A DNA stretch of 23,801 nucleotides, from IMG/VR virus record IMGVR_UViG_3300022841_000067, positions 1 to 23,801 of that record; one strand, given 5' to 3'. The translations under genes were made by a program, and so were the position numbers. Positions within the stretch are counted from its first letter, which is position 1. Every line of letters begins with the position of its first letter. The stretch comes from a virus. Of this stretch, positions 19,002 to 23,801 are shown piece by piece. The notes under the pieces were generated by a model. The model saw only the letters and a list, made by a program, of their open reading frames with translations, was not told where the DNA came from and did not search any database.

Positions 19002-20258
19002 ATGGCCCTACCCACAAACATTAGTTATGGAACTGTAGTCGCACAGTTCCTGCTTGCCTACGCCGATGGTCCGGACACTGACCCCAATCCAGATGGAATC
19101 CCAGCTAAGGGAACTCTTTACTTTCAGCCAAGCCCAATAAAACTTCTTGACGCTTTAGCAAGTCCAAATCCTGTAACCGTCCTTCCTGCAAATGTAGAGT
19201 GTTTGCTTGATGTAGACGGTTACCTCCTTGGCAGCGATGGCAATAAGGGCGTAAGGCTTGTAGCCACAGATGACCCAGACATTAATCCAGTTGACTGGAC
19301 CTGGAAGGTTGACTTTAGGCTTACCGATGCAAACGATGTGCCAGTACCGGTCAACTCGTTTAGCTTCGAGCTGCCATCTGAAACAGAGGTTGACCTAACT
19401 GTAGTTGCACCAGTCGCTGCTGCTAACGGAACATTCTACATAGTGGGACCTACTGGCCCATCTAACATTCTTTCAGTTGGCACAGTAACCACACTTGACC
19501 CTAGCCTTGATGCCACTGTGCAGATTACGGGAACCTCTCCAGAGCAGGTTATAAACTTCGGAATCCCAGAAGGTGAAGCTGCAACGATAGCTGTCGGCAC
19601 AGTAGATACTGTCGCTCCCGGTCAGCCTGTCACGGTTGCAAACTCTGGTACAACCTCCGAAGCAGTATTTGACTTCGAGATTCCCCAGGGCGCTGCAGCG
19701 ACCATAGCGGTGGGCAATGTATCTAGCGTTACAAACGCTACGCCAGCCACGGTTTCAAACAGCGGCACAAGTGCCGAGGCTGTCTTTGACTTCCAGATAC
19801 CAGCAGGTATTCAAGGTATCCAGGGTGAAACTGGAAACACTGGAGCAACTGGACTTAACTGGCAGGGCAATTGGGACAACTCAGTTGACTATGTAAACAA
19901 CGATGCTGTCTTCCACAATAGTGCATCTTGGTTTGCGTCTGGCAACCCTCCTGTCGGAGAAGAGCCATCATCATCTGCAGCTAACTGGTTTACTCTAGCC
20001 CTTCAGGGCGAGCAGGGAATCCAAGGAGATGCTGCAACTATTGCCGTAGGAAACGTGTCTACTGGTAATGCCGGCTCCTCTGTGCTGATTAGTAACACGG
20101 GAACCAGCGGCGCTGCAGTCTTTGACTTTACGATTCCAAAGGGTGACACGGGCAGCTTAGGAGCTCTCAGCGCCACGTCTCCAATAGTTTACAACTCTGG
20201 AAGCTCCACAATTTCGCTTGACCAGGATTCTTTGGTAATAGACGGCGGGACTGCATGA
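19002..20258 (+). CDS. Modular virion fibre protein, 418 aa
   Basis: Residues 1-150 form an N-terminal beta domain (VVAQFLLAYADGPDTDPNP, PAKGTLYFQPSP, DDPDINPVDWTWKVDFRLTD), a type met in actinophage tail proteins. Then come four copies of a 35-40-residue beta unit ending FDF-x-IP (about 157-190, 193-229, 232-268, 344-380). A collagen patch (268-284) and a CBM5/12-like module (286-333, WQGNWDNSVDYVNNDAVF) are inserted between copies three and four. The end is VIDGGTA. It has no ribosome binding site. Likely receptor-binding appendage. Confidence 0.82.
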   Translation: MALPTNISYGTVVAQFLLAYADGPDTDPNPDGIPAKGTLYFQPSPIKLLDALASPNPVTVLPANVECLLDVDGYLLGSDGNKGVRLVATDDPDINPVDWTWKVDFRLTDANDVPVPVNSFSFELPSETEVDLTVVAPVAAANGTFYIVGPTGPSNILSVGTVTTLDPSLDATVQITGTSPEQVINFGIPEGEAATIAVGTVDTVAPGQPVTVANSGTTSEAVFDFEIPQGAAATIAVGNVSSVTNATPATVSNSGTSAEAVFDFQIPAGIQGIQGETGNTGATGLNWQGNWDNSVDYVNNDAVFHNSASWFASGNPPVGEEPSSSAANWFTLALQGEQGIQGDAATIAVGNVSTGNAGSSVLISNTGTSGAAVFDFTIPKGDTGSLGALSATSPIVYNSGSSTISLDQDSLVIDGGTA

Positions 20259-20264
20259 TAGAAT
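20256..20264 (+). promoter_or_regulatory. Extended -10 promoter before the 132-aa gene
   Basis: TGA-TAGAAT overlaps the stop of the 418-aa gene. A start near 20271 leaves a leader with AAGGAC before the ATG at 20290. Confidence 0.55.
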
Positions 20265-20289
20265 TGAACTTGAATTTAAGGACTGATTA

Positions 20290-20688
20290 ATGCCAGCACA
20301 AACTGTCATAAAACTGCGTAGAGATACAGCTGCTAACTGGACCAGTACTGACCCAACCCTTGCGGCTGGTGAAGCTGGCTTCGAGTCAGATAGCAACAAG
20401 CTTAAAATCGGTGACGGCTCAACTGCTTGGACCTCTCTTGCTTACGCATCAAGCGGTGCATCAGTAGAAGTTTCAGACTCACCACCAGCGGATGCAGAAG
20501 CAAACACTCTCTGGTGGGATTCTTCAGACGGAATCCTTTACATTAGGTATGATGAATTTTGGGTTGAGGCAGTTGCAGGAACAGCAGGACCACAGGGGCC
20601 GGCGGGACCGGCATTAGCAAACATTGACGGTGGAACGCCATCCTCAGTATATATTGGAATAACATCGATTGACGCTGGAGGCGTGTAA
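20290..20688 (+). CDS. Mtd_N-like fibre protein, 132 aa
   Basis: Residues 1-55 (TVIKLRRDTAANWTSTDPTL, KLKIGDGSTAWTSLAY) are an Mtd_N-like module. Residues 58-92 (VSDSPPADAEANTLWWDSSD, GILYIRYDEFWVEA) are a small beta unit frequent in phage fibres. A short collagen stretch (GPQGPAGPA) and the C-terminal NIDGGT-x-SSVYIGITSIDAGGV complete it. The end overlaps the next gene by TAATG. It is the most compact of the three Mtd_N-like proteins. Confidence 0.82.
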   Translation: MPAQTVIKLRRDTAANWTSTDPTLAAGEAGFESDSNKLKIGDGSTAWTSLAYASSGASVEVSDSPPADAEANTLWWDSSDGILYIRYDEFWVEAVAGTAGPQGPAGPALANIDGGTPSSVYIGITSIDAGGV

Positions 20689-21386
20689 TGGCAATTAATA
20701 TTCAATTCAGACGGGGCACAGCTTCCGAGTGGACAGCTGCAAACCCGACTCTTGCAGTCGCAGAGTTCGGCGTTGAGACAGACACTGACAAGTTTAAGCT
20801 TGGAGACGGCGCTACAGCGTGGACTTCATTGGCATACGGCGGCATTAAGGGTGACGATGGCACAAGCGGTGTAGCTGCAGCCACGGCCCCCCTTGCTTAC
20901 AACTCTGGAACAAGCACTGTCAGCATTGACCTTTCGGCTTACGACACCTCCTCAGAGGTCGACACTAAGCTTGCAGATTACGATACCTCTGCGGAGGTCG
21001 ATACTAAATTAGCTGATTACGATACCTCTGCTGAAGTAGATACTAAGCTAGCAGACAGCAAGCTTGCAAGCTTTGTCACAGATGCAACGACAGCCCGAAC
21101 ACTTACTACAGCAGCAGACGAAGGCAAGACACTTCAGTTCACTAGCGGCTCGGCAACTGTCCTAACCGTAAATGCAAGCTCGGACTTTACAGTTGGCGCA
21201 AGGGTGGACATAATTGCAGACGGCTCAGGTGCGCTTACTGTGACCGCAAGCGGTGCAACAATCAAGGCAGCGGAAGTCTCAACAACTTCAGGCAGCTTCA
21301 CCATCGGCGCTCAGTATTCAGCAGCGACTCTTTTGTGCGTGGCAACTGACGAATACAGACTAATCGGTAACATAGCGGCGGTCTAA
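20688..21386 (+). CDS. Mtd_N-like fibre protein with 13-residue tandem repeats, 232 aa
   Basis: Residues 1-52 (INIQFRRGTASEWTAANPTL, KFKLGDGATAWTSLAYGG) are Mtd_N-like. Three tandem 13-residue units YDTS-x-EVDTKLAD (85-97, 98-110, 111-123) probably form a trimeric coiled-coil stalk. Residues 130-232 are a beta-rich tip domain (TLTTADEGKTLQFTSGSATV onward). Unlike its neighbours it lacks the C-terminal IDGG motif. It likely forms a fibre segment. Confidence 0.8.
   Translation: MAINIQFRRGTASEWTAANPTLAVAEFGVETDTDKFKLGDGATAWTSLAYGGIKGDDGTSGVAAATAPLAYNSGTSTVSIDLSAYDTSSEVDTKLADYDTSAEVDTKLADYDTSAEVDTKLADSKLASFVTDATTARTLTTAADEGKTLQFTSGSATVLTVNASSDFTVGARVDIIADGSGALTVTASGATIKAAEVSTTSGSFTIGAQYSAATLLCVATDEYRLIGNIAAV
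20940..21056 (+). repeat. Three 39-bp tandem repeats
   Basis: Three in-frame copies encode YDTS-(S/A)-EVDTKLAD. Third-position differences show that they are not brand new. Copy number may vary in relatives and set stalk length. Confidence 0.85.
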
Positions 21387-21950
21387 ATGAGTTTGATGTT
21401 ATTAGGGATACTCAACTCCCAAGCGGCAGGTGGTGGCGGCGTGCCAGCTTACGACCTACTAGAAACAACAACGCTAACAAGCACAACTTCAAGCATTACT
21501 TTTTCAGGGCTAGGGTCTTACTCGGATTATGCTCACTTGCAGATTCGAGCGGTTCATAGGGACACAAGAACCAGCCTACATTCTGCTATTGCTCTAATGC
21601 GATTTAACGGCGAATCTTCAAATTACAGTTTTCACCGTTTAGTAGGTAACGGTAGCAGCGTTTCGTCAGGTTTTGCGAATTATGCAGGCATATATATGGG
21701 TTTAAGCTCAACGAATCAAACTGTATCGGGTAACTTTGCAAGTACCACTTGCGATATTTTAGATGCGTTTAGTTCGACAAAAAACACCACAGTACGCTCT
21801 CTAAGTGGGCATAGTCTTGGAAGTGTTTTATTACTTTCAAGCCTTTGGAGAGTAACAGACCCCATTACTTCAATCAACATTTTTCCAGATGATAGTAATA
21901 GTTGGGTAGCTGGTTGCCGCTTCTCACTCTACGGAATAAAGGGGGCATAA
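21387..21950 (+). CDS. Beta-rich virion protein, paralogue 1, 187 aa
   Basis: After a short N-terminus (GGGGVP), it has YDLLETTTLTSTTSSITFSG, MRFNGESSNYSFHRLVGNGS, then a C-terminal ITSINIFPDDSNSWVAGCRF ending SLYGIKG. The same layout recurs in the next two proteins. These are likely tail-spike or fibre-tip jelly-roll-like domains. The start directly follows the upstream stop with weak GGCGG, so coupling is probable. Confidence 0.78.
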   Translation: MSLMLLGILNSQAAGGGGVPAYDLLETTTLTSTTSSITFSGLGSYSDYAHLQIRAVHRDTRTSLHSAIALMRFNGESSNYSFHRLVGNGSSVSSGFANYAGIYMGLSSTNQTVSGNFASTTCDILDAFSSTKNTTVRSLSGHSLGSVLLLSSLWRVTDPITSINIFPDDSNSWVAGCRFSLYGIKGA

Positions 21951-22439
21951 ATGCCAACACCAACATACGACCTACTAGCAAGCACGACACTAGCGACAGC
22001 AGCTTCAAGCGTGACATTCAGTTCTATTGACCAGAGCTACGGGGATTTGATTTTGGTTGTAAATTCTGTTTCAAGCTTTGGAAGTTTTATTAAAGTCAGA
22101 TTCAATGGCTCAAGCTCTGGCTATAGTTATGTCCGAGCGCAAGTCTCTGGCTCAAGCGCAATCAGCTCTGCTGGAACTTATGACGCTGTAATAGCTGGTT
22201 TCACGTCAAACGTCTCCGACGCTGTAAACATTGCTCAAATTATGGATTATGCCGCAACTGACAAACATAAAAGTGTTTTAGTAAGAGCCAACGCTACTTC
22301 TTTAAGCACTGGTATGTATGCAAACAGGTGGGCAAGCACTGCGGCTATTACCTCTTTAGCCATAACTGATTCAAATGCTGATTCATTTGTTTCAGGCTCA
22401 ACATTTAATTTATACGGGATAGCTAAGACGGTGGTCTAA
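21951..22439 (+). CDS. Beta-rich virion protein, paralogue 2, 162 aa
   Basis: It shows YDLLASTTLATAASSVTFSS, VRFNGSSSGYSYVRAQVSGS and the end SLAITDSNADSFVSGSTFNL then YGIA, in the same order as the protein before it. AAAGGGGG precedes the ATG, which starts directly after the upstream stop. It appears to have arisen by tandem duplication; the pair may bind different receptors or assemble as a hetero-trimer. Confidence 0.78.
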   Translation: MPTPTYDLLASTTLATAASSVTFSSIDQSYGDLILVVNSVSSFGSFIKVRFNGSSSGYSYVRAQVSGSSAISSAGTYDAVIAGFTSNVSDAVNIAQIMDYAATDKHKSVLVRANATSLSTGMYANRWASTAAITSLAITDSNADSFVSGSTFNLYGIAKTVV

Positions 22440-22931
22440 ATGACAATGACACTAATAGAAACAATCACAGTCGGGTCAGGTGGGGCGGCTTCTATCGAGT
22501 TCACAGGGATACCGCAAGATGGTAAAGACCTTTTGGTTCTTTTATCAGCCAGAGCCAACACAGTTCAAGCACTTTGGATGCAACTAAATGGAAGCAACTC
22601 AGACTTTTCGGGCTTACGTCTTACCGGGACTGGGAGCAGCGTTATTGCAACAACGGAAACGGTGCAAGTAGGCTTTATCAATCGTAGTAGCTCTACCGCA
22701 AACACTTTTGGAAACGCCGCTATTTACATTAGCAATTATGCAAGTTCAACCGCTAAAAGTATTTCAACGGATTCTGTCAATGAAAACAATGACACAAGCG
22801 CACTTCAAAACATAAATGCGACAATCTGGGATAATACTGCAGCTATAACATCGTTACTAGTAGAGCCTCAATCTGGGGCAAGTTACCCATTCTTAGAACA
22901 CACAACCGCTTCTCTTTACACAATCAGTTAG
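22440..22931 (+). CDS. Beta-rich virion protein, paralogue 3, 163 aa
   Basis: It is the most divergent of the three: LIETITVGSGGAASIEFTGI, MQLNGSNSDFSGLRLTGTGS, and the end AAITSLLVEPQSGASYPFLE then TTASLYTIS. A second ATG two codons in is an alternative start. GGTGG precedes the first ATG, which follows the upstream stop directly. Likely a receptor-binding or fibre-tip protein. Confidence 0.77.
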   Translation: MTMTLIETITVGSGGAASIEFTGIPQDGKDLLVLLSARANTVQALWMQLNGSNSDFSGLRLTGTGSSVIATTETVQVGFINRSSSTANTFGNAAIYISNYASSTAKSISTDSVNENNDTSALQNINATIWDNTAAITSLLVEPQSGASYPFLEHTTASLYTIS

Positions 22932-22939
22932 GAAAACAA

Positions 22940-23182
22940 ATGTCAGAAACCCCAGTCAAAGTAGTAGTAGACCTAAGCAAGCCAAAGGGTCAACGAGAGT
23001 CAATAATTGAGCTAACCAAAGCTGAAATTAAAGAACAAACAGCAATGGCTGCAGAGGCAGAAACTCAGCGTATAGCAGACGAAGCTGCTCAAGCGGAAGC
23101 TGCTGCAACCCGTCAAGCGGGACTAGATAAGCTAATTGCCCTTGGTCTAACAGAGGCTGAAGCACTAGCTCTAACCCGATAG
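22940..23182 (+). CDS. Small helical phage protein, 80 aa
   Basis: It begins MSETPVKVVVDLSKPKGQRE with a short strand, then a long alanine/glutamate-rich helix (about 26-62) and a UBA-like end DKLIALGLTEAEALAL. Such proteins often stand beside fibre genes, perhaps as assembly helpers. AGGA lies 7 nt before the ATG. Function is not established. Confidence 0.75.
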   Translation: MSETPVKVVVDLSKPKGQRESIIELTKAEIKEQTAMAAEAETQRIADEAAQAEAAATRQAGLDKLIALGLTEAEALALTR

Positions 23183-23187
23183 CAACC

Positions 23188-23202
23188 TGATACAATATAC
23201 TC
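23188..23202 (+). promoter_or_regulatory. Leaderless promoter of the 79-aa gene
   Basis: TGA-TACAAT (23188-23196) ends exactly 6 bp before the ATG at 23203, and there is no ribosome binding site in the gap. Same geometry as at 6070 and 18990. Confidence 0.58.
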
Positions 23203-23442
23203 ATGGCTATTAATTTCCCAGATGCTCCGTCAACCGGAGATGAATTTACCTCAGGTGACCGTACATGGAAGTGGGACGGTACCACTTGGGAGACTGTTGG
23301 CATAGGCTTAACTGCCACCTCGCCCGTTGTGCTGACCGGAGCTGACATCAGCTTTGACTCAACTTCAATTGAGACTAACGCTACTGACATTGCAACCAAG
23401 GCCGCTGACTTTAGTAAAAACTTTTTAACGATGGGAGCCTGA
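23203..23442 (+). CDS. Small virion-associated protein, 79 aa
   Basis: The start MAINFPDAPSTGDEFTSGDR followed by TWKWDGTTWETVG is a short beta module found in many phage fibre and baseplate-attached proteins. The rest (residues 35-79) is a strand plus helix of unknown role. The gene is probably leaderless. Confidence 0.75.
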   Translation: MAINFPDAPSTGDEFTSGDRTWKWDGTTWETVGIGLTATSPVVLTGADISFDSTSIETNATDIATKAADFSKNFLTMGA

Positions 23443-23443
23443 T

Positions 23444-23776
23444 ATGGCGATAACTTACAAGGTGCTAGGGCAGTCTGCCCCGACTGGCACAACTAACGTA
23501 GACCTTTATACTGTGCCGAGCTCAACTAGCACTGTAGTCAGCACAATAAACGTCACCAACCTAACGGCTGAGGCAGCTACCTTCAGTGTCTACGTGAGGG
23601 TTGCTGGTGCCACGGCTGCCAGTGCTAACACTCTGCTCAAAGATGTACCGCTAGCTGCCAACTCTCTCTTCTCTGCCACACAAGGTATTACCCTTGGTGC
23701 TGCAGACGTTCTCACGGTAAGCACTGCTACTGCAGATGCTTTGTCATTCCAAGCATTCGGAAGCGAGATTAGCTAA
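23444..23776 (+). CDS. Beta-rich virion protein, 110 aa
   Basis: It begins MAITYKVLGQSAPTGTTNVD, then LYTVPSSTSTVVSTINVTNL and a final DVLTVSTATADALSFQAFGS. This is a common small beta-sandwich type in phage structural modules, often beside fibres. GGGAG precedes the ATG, one base after the upstream stop. Exact place in the virion is unknown. Confidence 0.78.
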   Translation: MAITYKVLGQSAPTGTTNVDLYTVPSSTSTVVSTINVTNLTAEAATFSVYVRVAGATAASANTLLKDVPLAANSLFSATQGITLGAADVLTVSTATADALSFQAFGSEIS

Positions 23777-23801
23777 TGGGCGTATCAGTATTTCCACCGG
23801 T
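23776..23801 (+). CDS. Partial gene, first 8 codons
   Basis: The ATG shares a base with the stop of the 110-aa gene (TAATG). MGVSVFPP is all that is visible before the window ends. The short sequence is of the type that opens small phage structural proteins, but no assignment is possible. Confidence 0.6.

Noticed and set aside
18408-21386. Diversity-generating retroelement target genes
   Set aside because: Mtd_N-like modules are present, but no reverse transcriptase, template repeat or variable repeat is visible in the window.

Overview
The window looks like a segment of a tailed double-stranded DNA phage genome (class Caudoviricetes). It has a large-terminase, portal, protease, decoration, capsid gene order, a collagen-like fibre cluster, and a left arm of tiny overlapping leftward genes. 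GC content is moderate. Several features fit a phage of a moderate-GC actinobacterial host: GTG/TTG starts, candidate leaderless genes, LexA-type CGAAC-N4-GTTCG boxes, class Ib nrdHIEF, and 11-bp-phased GTTACC direct repeats like those of OmpR-family regulators. The host assignment is inference and is not proven by the sequence.

Layout. (1) Positions 1-5.9 kb: an accessory arm read leftward, with about 27 very small genes (24-90 aa). Most overlap by ATGA, GTGA or TAATG, many have strong GGAGG-type ribosome binding sites, and several are CxxC zinc-ribbon proteins. Consensus promoters (TTGACA-N17-TA[G/A][G/A][C/T]T) repeat through it. (2) Positions 3.41-3.83 kb and 4.07-5.15 kb: two regulatory islands with little or no coding. 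They hold tandem palindromes, pairs of GTTACC boxes spaced 11 bp, two LexA-type boxes, promoters facing both ways, and candidate short RNAs, including a sense/antisense pair over a 16-residue hydrophobic peptide. (3) Positions 5.9-6.08 kb: the divergent junction between leftward and rightward transcription. (4) Positions 6.08-8.2 kb: small rightward genes, including a possible small terminase subunit, a DUF3310 protein and an FmdB-type zinc ribbon. (5) Positions 8.2-13.7 kb: the head module (terminase large subunit, portal, maturation protease/scaffold, decoration protein, major capsid protein), closed by a UUCG-loop terminator. (6) Positions 13.77-17.57 kb: a complete nrdHIEF operon for class Ib ribonucleotide reductase, with its own promoter and a terminator on each side. 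(7) Positions 17.6-23.8 kb: fibre and virion-surface proteins with collagen-like repeats, Mtd_N-like N-terminal modules, carbohydrate-binding-like modules and a recurrent C-terminal IDGG motif. The window ends inside a further gene. No tape-measure, tail-tube, connector, lysis, integrase or polymerase gene is visible.

How the genes work together. The small terminase candidate, TerL and portal package DNA into a shell made by the capsid protein, decoration protein and protease/scaffold. NrdE and NrdF make deoxynucleotides, with NrdH as electron donor and NrdI as flavodoxin activator. The fibre cluster would form receptor- or glycan-binding appendages. Rightward genes often carry an extended -10 (TGN-TANAAT) close to their start, in three cases exactly 6 nt before the ATG (leaderless). 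Leftward genes use full -35/-10 promoters. I see no tRNA gene, CRISPR array, insertion sequence or reverse transcriptase in this window.
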